A stretch of 64,000 bases of DNA from Tessaracoccus bendigoensis DSM 12906 (GCF_900141915.1 NZ_FQZG01000007.1:1-64000), one strand, 5' to 3'. Numbered from the stretch's first letter, positions 18,097 through 26,949 are shown. A program made the numbers and translations. Notes: generated by a model from the letters alone, not told the origin.

Positions 18097-18267
18097 ATGG
18101 CTCATCTGAACGAGATCGTGATCGACGCGTGGCATCCAGCCGCCCTCGCACGTGGCCCGTGCGGTTTGTCGTGGCGAGCGTCGGGCGGGCTGGACGCGCG
18201 TCCGGTCGCAGTGGACACGCCCTCCGACTGCCTCACGATGACTCGGCGCGGTAGTCGCTGGGGGTGA
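18097..18267 (+). pseudogene. 5' remnant of a VOC-family gene
   Basis: The ATG at 18097 follows an AGGAAG site and opens MAHLNEIVIDAWHPAALAR, a common N-terminus of actinobacterial VOC-domain proteins. The similarity is lost after about 19 residues, and the frame stops at codon 57 inside the convergent AraC remnant. It is probably a deletion scar. Confidence 0.45.
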
Positions 18268-19008
18268 AACCGAGCACGTTGCGGAAATCGCCGGTGAGGT
18301 GGGCGTGGTCGGTGTAGCCGAGATCGGCAGCTATCGTTGCGAGGGAAATGTCAGGTTGCTCGCGCACCAGTTGAGCGGCGTCCTGGAGTCGCCGGCGTCG
18401 GATAATGGCGGCCGGTGGCAGACCGATGTATCGGTGTGTCATGCGTTGCAGCGTGCGCAGCGACACCGCAAGCCGCACGGCCGCCTCGGTGGGAGTGTTC
18501 GCGCCGCCCTCACCGATCAGCACTTCCGGCATCGTGTTCGCGTGCCGAGCAACGGCCGGGACTCACAGGCACGGGCGCTGAGCCATCGCGTGAAAGCGTC
18601 GACGGCCTTCTCATGTCGCTCGCTTGCACTACCCATCGCCGCGACAACCTGCGCGTGAAGAGCGGGAGCGTCCAGGGGTTGCTCGGTATCGACAAGCGAG
18701 CTCGGATTCGAGGTCAACGTGCGCACGGCCGCGGGTCGCAGAAGTGCACCCACTGCCCAGCCGCTACCGCGCAGCTTCCGTTCGCTCATCCGCGTCGTTG
18801 CACCCACGAGCGATACCCCGCGCGGCTCGATGACGAGGTTCAGGGCGGGATAGCTGACGACGGTCTGACGTGATACGACGCCCGGTTCGAGGTCCCACTC
18901 CGGTATCCAGAACCACTGAACCAACTCCTCCACCGCTTTTGGGGGCGCGAATCGGTGGAACGCAGGCAGTCGCGACGGAAACAGCACCCCTCGCGACTGG
19001 TCGAACAT
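18233..19008 (-). pseudogene. AraC-family regulator with a frameshift
   Basis: From the ATG at 19008 the first frame encodes a DUF6597-like sensor domain (AVEELVQWFWIPEWDL, YPALNLVIEP). After a frame change near 18525-18550 the second frame encodes the AraC double HTH: SLRTLQRMTHRYIGLPPAAI, then IAADLGYTDHAHLTGDFRNV. Together they would give a normal protein of about 258 residues. It diverges from the VOC gene at 19086 and probably once controlled it. A sequencing error is possible. Confidence 0.8.
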
Positions 19009-19085
19009 AGTTCCAGGGTAGACGAGCCGACAGAGTGGCGCGCATCTCCAAGCGGCCGGCGCAGTCACGATCGTACGGTGGCTGT

Positions 19086-19592
19086 ATGACAGAGAAAGAA
19101 ACACCAAGCCGGGGAGTCACCGGCTCATTCACAACCGAGGGTCGGCCTCACGGCATGACCTCACTGACCCCTTTCCTAGCGCTGACGGACGCCGCTGGCG
19201 CGATCGAGTTCTACCGCGACGCCTTCGGCGCACGCGTCATCGACGTCACCGAGATGAACGGTCAGCTGGTTCACGCCGACCTCGACTTCGGACTCGGCCA
19301 ACTCCAGCTGGGTGTTCCCAGCCCGGACTACCAGCTCGTGCCCCCGCCGGAAGACGACAAGGCCTGCTACTCCCTCGGACTCTATGTCCCCGATGTCGAT
19401 GCCGTCGTCGCGCGCGCGGTCGCGGCCGGAGCAACGATCCGCGAAGAGCTCTCCACCTTCGTCTCGGGCGACCGCTACGCCAGCATCCGCGACCCATTCG
19501 GCGTGCGCTGGTCGGTAATGAGCCGCGTCGAGGACCTATCCGAAGAAGAGAGCTCCCGCCGGGTTGCAGAGTGGGCCGCATCGTACTCATAG
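19086..19592 (+). CDS. VOC family protein (PhnB-like glyoxalase fold)
   Basis: This 168-residue single-polypeptide VOC protein reads SLTPFLALTDAAGAIEFYRD and AFGARVID in the first half, and SLGLYVPDVDAVVARAVAAG and IRDPFGVRWSVMSR in the second. This resembles PhnB/EphP-type proteins whose substrate is generally unknown. The start at 19086 is divergent from the frameshifted AraC gene, whose start is 77 bp away. Confidence 0.85.
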   Translation: MTEKETPSRGVTGSFTTEGRPHGMTSLTPFLALTDAAGAIEFYRDAFGARVIDVTEMNGQLVHADLDFGLGQLQLGVPSPDYQLVPPPEDDKACYSLGLYVPDVDAVVARAVAAGATIREELSTFVSGDRYASIRDPFGVRWSVMSRVEDLSEEESSRRVAEWAASYS

Positions 19593-19658
19593 GACGTCCG
19601 CGCGGGTTGGTCAGCTTTGGCACGCACTCGCCGCCTTGGTGTCGGCGTCGTGGACAGA

Positions 19659-20486
19659 TCAACCCGCCGCCGGCGGCTCGTTTGACCGGCTCCTGTCGTG
19701 CATCAACTTCTCCACACCGTCCAGAATGGTGCGCAACCCGAAGTGATAGGCACGCTGTGGGTCGGTGGCCGCGTTGTACTCCTGTCCGGCGGCGGCCCCG
19801 ATCCGGGACGCGTGTGGGTACTTCGAGGAATCAATCAGCGCAGCAAGCACTGGACCGGCCTTGCTCCACCACTCGCCCTCAGAATCGCCCGTCACCTGAC
19901 TGGTGTCAGTTAGGTCGACCGCTAGGCGCGCAGCGGACCTCACATGCTGAAGCACCAGGGCGAGTGTCAGATCCATCTCGACATCGTTGAGGCCGAGCCC
20001 GTCTAGCTGACGGAGCTCGGTGTCGTACTTGGCGATCGTTCCGGGTCCAAGAACGGGCCGCGCCTCATCGACGGCGAGGAGCCATCGATGGCGGGCGAGC
20101 AGACGCCAGTTCTGCTCGGCAACTGCTTCGATGGACTGCCGCCAGGTGGCTTGCTCGGCGATACCCTCCGCGCCCTGGTACGCCTCACCGTTGACCCGAT
20201 CCACCATGAGGTCGATGAGTTCAGCCTTGCTGGGAACGAAGCTGTAGAGCGACATCGTTCCCACCCCCAACCGCTCTGCGAGCTTGCGCATGGACAGGTT
20301 GTCGATGCCCGTCTCGTTGGCGAGCTCGATCCCGGCGTCGAGGATGGCGTCCAAGCTGATCCCGGACCGCCCTGTCCTGTTGTCGCCGTGCCAGAGCAGC
20401 GCGATGGTCTTCAGCGGGTCTCCTCGTCCCGTGTGTTCAACCACGTCGTCTCGATCCTCCTCGGTTGGGAACAAGTCCTTCGCCAT
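19659..20486 (-). CDS. TetR/AcrR-family repressor with TetR_C-type sensor domain
   Basis: This 275-residue protein has an extra N-terminal segment of about 40 residues. The TetR HTH follows (AILDAGIELANETGIDNLSM, then LAERLGVGTMSLYSFVPSKA), then a TetR_C_1-like ligand-binding domain of about 150 residues. It is divergent from the DrrAB-like exporter genes with a 60-bp shared promoter containing repeated GTACGATAC blocks. It most likely represses the exporter until a toxic compound binds. Confidence 0.9.
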   Translation of the reverse strand: MAKDLFPTEEDRDDVVEHTGRGDPLKTIALLWHGDNRTGRSGISLDAILDAGIELANETGIDNLSMRKLAERLGVGTMSLYSFVPSKAELIDLMVDRVNGEAYQGAEGIAEQATWRQSIEAVAEQNWRLLARHRWLLAVDEARPVLGPGTIAKYDTELRQLDGLGLNDVEMDLTLALVLQHVRSAARLAVDLTDTSQVTGDSEGEWWSKAGPVLAALIDSSKYPHASRIGAAAGQEYNAATDPQRAYHFGLRTILDGVEKLMHDRSRSNEPPAAG

Positions 20487-20491
20487 ACACA

Positions 20492-20535
20492 GTACGATAC
20501 AGTGTACGCTCGTATGGTGTACGATACGGCGTACG
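20492..20535. promoter_or_regulatory. Repeated operator between tetR-type gene and ABC exporter
   Basis: GTACGATACAGTGTACG (20492-20508) and GTACGATACGGCGTACG (20519-20535) match at 15 of 17 positions and start 27 bp apart. Each is itself near-palindromic (GTAC...GTAC). They fill the divergent intergenic region and are the likely TetR-protein binding sites. Confidence 0.7.
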
Positions 20536-20546
20536 GAAGGTGAGGT

Positions 20547-21506
20547 ATGAAGGCTGTCATTGAAGCGGAAGCGGTCGGGAAGACCTATGGACGAGGAGAT
20601 GGCGAGGTCGGACTACACCGGCTGAGCCTGGAACTGGAGCAAGGCCGCGTGCTGGCGCTGCTGGGTCCCAACGGCGCCGGCAAGACGACCGCCGTGCGTG
20701 GGTTGTCCACGCTCCTGCGGTTCGACAGGGGCAACGCTCGAGTTGCCGGGTACGACGTCAGCGCCCAGCCGAAGCAGGTACGCCAGCGCATCGCTTTGGT
20801 AGGGCAGTCGGCTGCCGTCGACGAGCAACTCACGGCGATACAGAACCTCGTCCTCTTCGCGCGGCTTCGCGGCCTAGACCGTTCTGCCGCGATGCGCCGC
20901 GCTCAGGAGCTGACCGGTCAGTTCGGCCTGACCGAAGCGGCAACCCGAGCCGTCCAGGGATTCTCCGGAGGCATGCGACGCCGACTCGACGTGGCGGCGA
21001 GCATGATCGTTCGTCCGCACGTGCTCTTCGTCGATGAGCCCACCACGGGGCTAGACCCAGCGGCACGTCGCGACCTGTGGCGTGCGCTCAGGTCACTCGT
21101 CGCGGACGGCACGGCGATCCTGCTGACCACGCAGTATCTCGAAGAGGCCGACAGCCTCGCAGACGACATCATCCTTCTGGATCGCGGATATGCCGTCGCT
21201 CAAGGTTCCGCGGACCATCTCAAGAGCATGGTCGGGCCACCCGTGATTCAGCTCCACTTCCAGGATGAGGCTGACGCGCACCGCGCGATACCGCTCCTCC
21301 AAGACGTCGATCCTTCCGCCACGCTCGATGACACGAGGACGACAATCACCCTGCACGCAGAAGCAGAAAACCTGACCCGCAGCGTTCAGGTCCTGGCTGG
21401 GATAGTCCTCCCCACCGAAGTCACGATGCGTAAGCCATCGCTCGATGAAGTCTTCTTGACCCTCACGGGACACGACACGCAGGCCGCCGAGGAGAAGTCA
21501 GCATGA
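20547..21506 (+). CDS. ABC exporter ATPase, DrrA-like
   Basis: This 319-residue ATPase has Walker A (GPNGAGKTT, about 35-43), the signature GFSGGMRRRLDVAAS and Walker B (VLFVDEPTTGLDP). The extended C-terminal domain is typical of daunorubicin-resistance DrrA proteins (PSLDEVFLTLTGH near the end). It pairs with the overlapping permease gene to export a hydrophobic drug or metabolite. Expression is probably controlled by the divergent TetR protein. Confidence 0.93.
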   Translation: MKAVIEAEAVGKTYGRGDGEVGLHRLSLELEQGRVLALLGPNGAGKTTAVRGLSTLLRFDRGNARVAGYDVSAQPKQVRQRIALVGQSAAVDEQLTAIQNLVLFARLRGLDRSAAMRRAQELTGQFGLTEAATRAVQGFSGGMRRRLDVAASMIVRPHVLFVDEPTTGLDPAARRDLWRALRSLVADGTAILLTTQYLEEADSLADDIILLDRGYAVAQGSADHLKSMVGPPVIQLHFQDEADAHRAIPLLQDVDPSATLDDTRTTITLHAEAENLTRSVQVLAGIVLPTEVTMRKPSLDEVFLTLTGHDTQAAEEKSA

Positions 21507-22324
21507 CCACCACATCAACTGCGCATCGCGCACCCGTTGTCGCCGCGCCTGGGTTGTTCACAGCAGCATGGATCATCGCCGGTCGGACCATCGGCTCCTG
21601 GCGCTCGCAGCTCGGAGCCGTGGTCATCGTCTGGCTCTTCCCTGTCTTCGTGACGTTGCTCTTCCTCGGCCTGTTCGGTGGCGCGCTGCAGGTACCCGAG
21701 GGCACAACCTACGTCGACTTCCTGATTCCAGGGATGTTGGCCGTCACGATGCTCTTCGGTCTAGAGACCACGACGCTCACTGCCGCTGCAGACGCAGCGC
21801 GCGGAGTCAACGACCGGTTCCGCACCTTCCCGATCAACGCCGCGTCGATTGTCCTCGGCCGCTGCATGGCGGACACGATCAGCTCGCTGGTGAGCCTTGC
21901 GGCCATGGTGACCTTTGGGCTGCTGATCGGCTGGCGCACGGCGCTATCGCCTGGGTCCGCGCTGGCGGCCATCGCGCTCCTGCTGCTGTTGCGGTTCTCG
22001 CTGCTATGGATCGGGCTCTACGTCGGGTATGGCGCTTCTGTCGAGTCGGTCGCGTACGTGCAGGTTCTCGTCTGGCCCATCGCCTTCTTTTCCAGCGTCT
22101 TCGTGAACCCCGCGTCGATGCCAGCATGGCTGGGCACGATCGCGGAGTTCAATCCCGTTTCCGCGACGGCGACCGCCGTCCGAGAACTGCTCGGCGAAAC
22201 CGCATGGCCGACAATCAGCGTCGCGGGTGAGTTTGCGCTCGGGCTGGCCCTGATCTGGCCCCTTCTTCTCACCGCGACCTTCCTGCCGCTCAAGGCGAGG
22301 AGATTCCGAAACGGGGGACAGTGA
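21503..22324 (+). CDS. ABC-2 type exporter permease, DrrB-like
   Basis: This 273-residue membrane protein has six hydrophobic segments and the ABC-2 core (LIPGMLAVTMLFG, NDRFRTFPINAASIVLGRC). Its ATG overlaps the ATPase stop (ATGA), showing tight coupling. It forms the membrane channel of the exporter. Confidence 0.92.
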   Translation: MTTTSTAHRAPVVAAPGLFTAAWIIAGRTIGSWRSQLGAVVIVWLFPVFVTLLFLGLFGGALQVPEGTTYVDFLIPGMLAVTMLFGLETTTLTAAADAARGVNDRFRTFPINAASIVLGRCMADTISSLVSLAAMVTFGLLIGWRTALSPGSALAAIALLLLLRFSLLWIGLYVGYGASVESVAYVQVLVWPIAFFSSVFVNPASMPAWLGTIAEFNPVSATATAVRELLGETAWPTISVAGEFALGLALIWPLLLTATFLPLKARRFRNGGQ

Positions 22325-22338
22325 AGGAACCGGAAGTG

Positions 22339-22640
22339 ATGCAGGAAGTCCACACGGAACAGGCCGCGGTTGAGGCGATGTATCGGCGGCTCGACCGAGA
22401 CCTGGCGGATGCACGCGATGCATATCGGCAGGCAACGGCGATCCGATTGAAGACCCGCACGACTTGCACGCGCGGGACGTTGAGGTCGGACGCCTGACGC
22501 GGATCTTCACGGAACGGCAGGTTGCCGGACACGCACTTGCTTCGGTTGGATCGACACGACGAGCGGGACGTCGATACACATCGGCCGTGTTGGTCCACGC
22601 GACGATAGCGGGGTCACCACCTCCACGTCGCGGTCAAGGC
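22339..22640 (+). pseudogene. N-terminal remnant of a HelR/HelD-like RNA-polymerase-associated helicase
   Basis: Three frames together spell the N-terminus of actinobacterial HelD/HelR: QAAVEAMYRRLDRDLADARD, then EDPHDLHARDVEVGRL, then CFGWIDTTSGTSIHIGRVG. HelR proteins displace rifampicin-stalled RNA polymerase. Two frameshifts (near 22440 and 22530) and the loss of all ATPase motifs make it non-functional. It follows the DrrB-like gene by 14 bp. Confidence 0.7.
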
Positions 22641-22730
22641 CAACTAGCGGCGCTGCTTGTAGATGTCTCTGAGTCCGTTACTCTCGCAGGACTCGCGAGC
22701 CACGAGAGCGCGACACAACCGACACCGATT

Positions 22731-22767
22731 CGGTGTTCGCCCACCAGGTGTAAACTCAGGGGTTACA
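22731..22767 (+). promoter_or_regulatory. Promoter with operator before the HTH/membrane-protein pair
   Basis: TTCGGT (near 22731) and TAAACT (22751-22756) have -35/-10 spacing of about 16 bp. The -10 lies inside the dyad TGTAAACTCAGGGGTTACA (22749-22767). The right half CAGGGGTTAC nearly matches CAGGGGTGAC at 24002-24011 before the next transcript. Confidence 0.55.
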
Positions 22768-22793
22768 TCGAGTGTCGGAGGAAGGGGCGTGGC

Positions 22794-23231
22794 ATGACAA
22801 CTGTCGCCGAGCTGCTGGACCATGGCCTGTCCGACTGGAGCCACGTCCTGGCTCACCGTGCAGACGAAGCGGTCATCGACGCGGTGCGAGCCAGATTCAT
22901 GGGCGCAGGGGTTCCAGTCGAGCTCGTCGCCGACACTCTTCGAGACGGCGGCGCCGCCCTGCATCAGGCGGTGGCGTCCGAACGCTCCGACTGGGCGACT
23001 CCGTTCGGCGGTCTGTTGGCCGTGGCGTTGCTGACTGCGGAGGTTGCCGCCTACTGCTCTCATCTGGTTGCGCGGGCCTCGGCCGTCCGGTCAGTTGCAG
23101 TGGATTCCCTGCTGGAGGACTTCAGCGCCGTAGCAGTGGCGTCTGAACTCGGCGTGTCACGACAGAAGGTGTACGAGATTGGCCGGGGAGGTGCGAAGCT
23201 CCGCGATGCACTGAGGCAGGCGAACCGATGA
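22794..23231 (+). CDS. Small HTH DNA-binding protein
   Basis: This 145-residue protein has an ATG preceded by GGAGGAAGG. Most of it is helical (AVIDAVRARFMGAGVPVELV). A C-terminal helix-turn-helix reads FSAVAVASELGVSRQKVYEI. It overlaps the following membrane-protein gene (ATGA). The shared promoter motif suggests that it may control both its own operon and the ABC exporter at 24046, but that is inference. The family is not recognised. Confidence 0.7.
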   Translation: MTTVAELLDHGLSDWSHVLAHRADEAVIDAVRARFMGAGVPVELVADTLRDGGAALHQAVASERSDWATPFGGLLAVALLTAEVAAYCSHLVARASAVRSVAVDSLLEDFSAVAVASELGVSRQKVYEIGRGGAKLRDALRQANR

Positions 23232-23941
23232 CCAGGAGCACGCATGGGATGGACTTCTCGGCGCCTGATGCCCCGCTGCTGCATCCGCTCGATATCGAGG
23301 AGGCGCGGAGCTACTACTTGGTGGCGACACTCCTGCGTGCCTTCGTGTCGCCGGCGGTTCTCACGGCCCTGATGCTGTGCCTATGGGCGGTCAGCAACAA
23401 TCCCGTAACTCCCGTCCTCGGCCCCGTCGTCGCAGTCACGTTGATCGCCTACGTCGAGCGGAAGTTCCGCACCGACGCGTGGGCGTACGTACCACGTCGC
23501 CGTCAAGACGCCGGGCGGGACGAACCGGTCGCCCTCGCTTCGCTGGCACGGGGCGTCGAGGTCGCGCTTCTGGCCGGAGCAATGGTCGGCTTCGTCTCCA
23601 GCCTCGGCGTTCGCGCCGTGCCGACACAGGTCGGCTCGATTGCGCTGGGTGTAGTGGTCGGGCTGGCACTGATCGTCGTCGGGACCTGGCTCTGGGATCG
23701 TTCCGCCCCTCGCGACCACCGGTTCGCCCTTTCCCCGATAGTGGTCGGCGACCTGTCCGGGGCTCTAACACTCGCGATACTCGCACTGGGCGCATCCGCC
23801 ATCCTCGGCCGCACAGCAATCCACCTGCCCGAGGCGCTTGGCGGGTTCGCGCTGATTGTGAGCACGACCACGCTGTGGCTACTCCTACGCCTCATTCCCG
23901 TCCACATCCGCTGCCTACCCCCCAACATCGACATGCCCTGA
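23228..23941 (+). CDS. Integral membrane protein of unknown function
   Basis: This 237-residue protein has about six hydrophobic segments (for example LRAFVSPAVLTALMLCLWAV and IALGVVVGLALIVVGTWLW) and a basic cytoplasmic loop (YVPRRRQDAGRD). It is translationally coupled to the upstream HTH gene and is followed 104 bp later by an ABC exporter. It could be a membrane sensor or partner for the HTH protein. No known family is evident. Confidence 0.65.
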   Translation: MTRSTHGMDFSAPDAPLLHPLDIEEARSYYLVATLLRAFVSPAVLTALMLCLWAVSNNPVTPVLGPVVAVTLIAYVERKFRTDAWAYVPRRRQDAGRDEPVALASLARGVEVALLAGAMVGFVSSLGVRAVPTQVGSIALGVVVGLALIVVGTWLWDRSAPRDHRFALSPIVVGDLSGALTLAILALGASAILGRTAIHLPEALGGFALIVSTTTLWLLLRLIPVHIRCLPPNIDMP

Positions 23942-23950
23942 ACCACCCTT

Positions 23951-24011
23951 GTCGCCCCTGGGTTGACAGTTCTGGGTGCATGTGTGAAACTAATGTCACC
24001 CCAGGGGTGAC
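23951..24011 (+). promoter_or_regulatory. Promoter with two related palindromic operators
   Basis: GTCGCCCCTGGGTTGAC (23951-23967) and GTCACCCCAGGGGTGAC (23995-24011) are 17-bp dyads whose starts are 44 bp apart. TTGACA (23963-23968) is 17 bp from GAAACT (23986-23991), so one operator overlaps the -35 and the other lies at the transcription start. It probably drives the ABC exporter at 24046. Confidence 0.65.
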
Positions 24012-24045
24012 GCAACGCTTCTGGGGTGAGCCGAGGTGGTAGACC

Positions 24046-24795
24046 ATGCCAATCATCAGTGTCGAGTCGGTTCGCAAGACCTTCGGTGAGGTGCTTGCGA
24101 TCGACGATCTCACCTTCGCCGTGGACGAGAACGAAATCTTCGGCATTCTCGGCCCGAACGGAGCGGGGAAGACCACGACCGTGGAGTGCATCGCCGGGAC
24201 GATCACTCCCGACCGGGGCCAGGTCACAGTGCTAGGCGCGGACCCGGCCCGGCAGCGCAGCTTGGTGCGCGAGCGGGTCGGGTACCAGCTTCAGTCGACC
24301 GCGTTGCCGCCCGCTTTACGTGTCGGTGAAGCGATGGAGTTGTTCGCAGCGTTCTACGAGTCACCAGCCGATGTCGGCTCGATGCTCGATCTGGTGGGGA
24401 TGACCGGCGAACGGCGCCGACCGTTCGGGAAGCTCTCGGGTGGCCAACAGCAGCGGCTCTCCATAGCGCTGGCGCTGGTCGGGCAACCACAGGTCGCAGT
24501 CTTCGACGAGCTGACGACCGGCCTGGACCCTCAGGGCCGCCGGGATGCCTGGCAGCTGATCGAACAGATCAGGAACCGTGGAATCACCGTCATTCTCGTC
24601 ACGCACTTCCTTGATGAGGCCGAGCGCCTGTGCGATCGGATCGCGATTATCGACAAGGGACGGTCACGCTTCATCGGTTCACCCACTGAGCTAATGGACG
24701 CGACGCCACATGCGTCGACGTCTCCCCATCGACTTGAGGACGCCTACCTGCGACTGCTCGACCAAGACACCGCATCAACGGCCCGGGGGATGTGA
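24046..24795 (+). CDS. ABC exporter ATPase
   Basis: This 249-residue ATPase has Walker A GPNGAGKTT (about residue 36), signature LSGGQQQRLSIALAL and Walker B VAVFDELTTGLDP. The Walker-B-adjacent residue sequence is DELT rather than the commoner DEPT. The protein is of the CcmA/YadG exporter type and is paired with the permease starting 2 bp after its stop. The substrate is unknown. Confidence 0.92.
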   Translation: MPIISVESVRKTFGEVLAIDDLTFAVDENEIFGILGPNGAGKTTTVECIAGTITPDRGQVTVLGADPARQRSLVRERVGYQLQSTALPPALRVGEAMELFAAFYESPADVGSMLDLVGMTGERRRPFGKLSGGQQQRLSIALALVGQPQVAVFDELTTGLDPQGRRDAWQLIEQIRNRGITVILVTHFLDEAERLCDRIAIIDKGRSRFIGSPTELMDATPHASTSPHRLEDAYLRLLDQDTASTARGM

Positions 24796-24796
24796 C

Positions 24797-25549
24797 ATGC
24801 GCGCCACCATCGCACTGACGAAAGTCGAGACCCTGCTCCTCCTGCGAAACCCGACGAGCATCTTCATGGCTCTCCTGCCTGCGCTCCTTCTCATGCTCCA
24901 GGCCTACGTCATCCCAGGTACCACGAACCCTGTGGGCGGAACCGATCGTGCCCTCGCCGATTTGCGCCCCATCGACTTCTTCGTTCCGGTGGCTGTCGCA
25001 GTGGCAATGGCCAGCATCGCCATCACCAACTACCCGTCCTCGGTGGGCTCCTACCGCGAGACCGGCATCCTTCGCCGCCTGGGCGTGACCCCTGTGGGCG
25101 CGCACCGAGTGCTGCTCGCGCAATGGGCGGTCAGCGCGTTCTCGCTGGGCGCAGCCATCCTGCTGACGCTGTCCGTCGCCTGGTTCGCCATCGGAACCTC
25201 GACCCCACGCAACCCCGCCGCAGCGACGGCCATCGTCCTCGTGGGTGCCATCGCCATGATGGCTCTCGGCTCAATCATCGCCGCAGTCGCCCCCAGCGCG
25301 CAGGCAGCCTACGGGCTCGGACTGCTGGTGTTCATGGTGACGATGTTCACCGCAGGCATCTGGACCCCCGGCCCGCTGATGCCGGAGACGATTCGCACGA
25401 TCTCCGCCTTCACACCAATGGGAGCGATGACACAAGCACTCACAGACGCCTGGTTCACCGGCACCGTGTCACTCCTCCCATTCATAGTGATGACCGTGTG
25501 GGCCCTACTCGCTAGCGCCTTGGCCATCAGGGTCTTCCGATGGACGTAG
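24797..25549 (+). CDS. ABC-2 type exporter permease
   Basis: This 250-residue membrane protein starts MRATIALTKVETLLLLRNP and has six hydrophobic segments. The conserved region YRETGILRRLGVTPVGAHRV is typical of ABC-2 permeases. It works with the ATPase encoded immediately upstream. The pair resembles exporters that confer antibiotic or peptide tolerance. Confidence 0.92.
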   Translation: MRATIALTKVETLLLLRNPTSIFMALLPALLLMLQAYVIPGTTNPVGGTDRALADLRPIDFFVPVAVAVAMASIAITNYPSSVGSYRETGILRRLGVTPVGAHRVLLAQWAVSAFSLGAAILLTLSVAWFAIGTSTPRNPAAATAIVLVGAIAMMALGSIIAAVAPSAQAAYGLGLLVFMVTMFTAGIWTPGPLMPETIRTISAFTPMGAMTQALTDAWFTGTVSLLPFIVMTVWALLASALAIRVFRWT

Positions 25550-25622
25550 AAGATCACACCTCTTGAACATCACCGACGCCTACGTCGGACTCAACAGTGC
25601 ACAACGCCGCATCCGGTCGATC

Positions 25623-26873
25623 TCATGGCTCAGAGTGGCCGAGCCCGGCGAGGAACTGCAGCAGATCCTCCGCGACCAGCCCCGGCTCCTCGAGCGCCGC
25701 GAAGTGGCCACCGCGCGGCATGATCGTGAAGCGCTCGACGGCGAAGAAGCGCTCGGCAAGCTCGCGCGGCGCCGTCGCCAGGTCGGTGGGGAACAGCGCG
25801 AACGCCGTGGGCACGGTGACGGCGGCGGGCGCCCAGCCAGCGGCATCGCCCCAGTCGGCGGCCTCGGCATCGCCGGGGCCCGCTACGTCGGCGGCCTGCT
25901 CCCACGATCCTTCGCCGCCGGCCTCGGCATCGCCCCAGTCGGCGTCGGCCCAGCCGGCGTCGTCACCGGCCTCCCAGCTCATCGCGGGCTCGGAGTAGAG
26001 CCGCATCGCCGAGCGCACCGTCGAGGTCAGGTGCATCAGTGCGGCGTTCGCGATCACGTGGTCGTCGGCGATGCGGCTCTCGGACCAGGCGTCGTAGAGG
26101 CTGCCGAGCCAGGTCGCGAGGCCGAACGGGGTGTCGGCCAGCACGGTCGCGACCATGTTCGGCTGCATCGTGTTCGCGGTGAGGTACAGGGCCTCATCGC
26201 CGAACTTCTCGATCGACTCGAGGTACGCGGCCTCGGCCGGGCCGGCCGTCGCCTTGTCGATCGTGTAGGCGAGGTCGAACGGCACGTCGGTGAGGTGCAG
26301 CGCGATGATGCCTTCCGGGTGCTGCTGGGCGATGGTCTGCGCGACGGCGCTGCCCCAGTCGCCGGCGTGCACCGCGTAGCGCTCGTAGCCGAGCGCCTGC
26401 ATAAGGGCGTGGAAATCGGCGGCGGGGATGTCGCGAGACATCTCCCCTTCCGGCTCGTCGCTGAGCCAGAACCCGGCGATCGCGGGGGCCACGACGTCGT
26501 GGCCGGCGGCGGTGAGCAGCGGGATCAGGTCGATAAAGCGCAGTGGCGAGTCGGGCCAGCCGTGGATGAGCAGGATCGGCGCACCGGTCGGCGCCTCGGC
26601 GCGCGCGCGGATCGCGGCGATCCTGCGCCCGTCGTCGCTCCTCGTCTCGACGTAGCCGAGACCCGCGATGCGATCCTCTACCTCCCGCCAGTCAAAGCCG
26701 CCCCGCCACCGCTCAAGCAGGCTGCGCTGGCGCGACTGGTCGTGGCCGGGCGCCTGCGCGGCCGCGGGCACGATGCGGGGCAGCTGCACCGCCGTCACCC
26801 TCGCATCGAGGGCGTCGAGGGCCTCCTGCGAGACGCGGGGCAGCTCGGTGCTGGGGGTGGTCGCGGTGTTCAT
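25623..26873 (-). CDS. Epoxide hydrolase (alpha/beta hydrolase) with an unusual insertion
   Basis: This 416-residue protein has the EHN N-terminal domain (FDWREVEDRIAGLGYVETR), the oxyanion HGWPDSP motif, the nucleophile Asp in HAGDWGS (about residue 172) and the catalytic His in RGGHFAALEEP near the end. It should open epoxides to diols. Between the cap and the last strands (about residues 300-345) lies an acidic Trp/Ala/Gly-rich insert with repeated ADWGDA, encoded by an internal duplication. It lies 76 bp after the AraC-family gene and probably in one operon with it. Confidence 0.88.
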   Translation of the reverse strand: MNTATTPSTELPRVSQEALDALDARVTAVQLPRIVPAAAQAPGHDQSRQRSLLERWRGGFDWREVEDRIAGLGYVETRSDDGRRIAAIRARAEAPTGAPILLIHGWPDSPLRFIDLIPLLTAAGHDVVAPAIAGFWLSDEPEGEMSRDIPAADFHALMQALGYERYAVHAGDWGSAVAQTIAQQHPEGIIALHLTDVPFDLAYTIDKATAGPAEAAYLESIEKFGDEALYLTANTMQPNMVATVLADTPFGLATWLGSLYDAWSESRIADDHVIANAALMHLTSTVRSAMRLYSEPAMSWEAGDDAGWADADWGDAEAGGEGSWEQAADVAGPGDAEAADWGDAAGWAPAAVTVPTAFALFPTDLATAPRELAERFFAVERFTIMPRGGHFAALEEPGLVAEDLLQFLAGLGHSEP

Positions 26874-26949
26874 GAGGGGTTCCTTTCACTCGGTGCATCC
26901 AGGATCCGTCGCCCGACCCGCTCACCGATTGGAAGAATCGGCCACGGTT

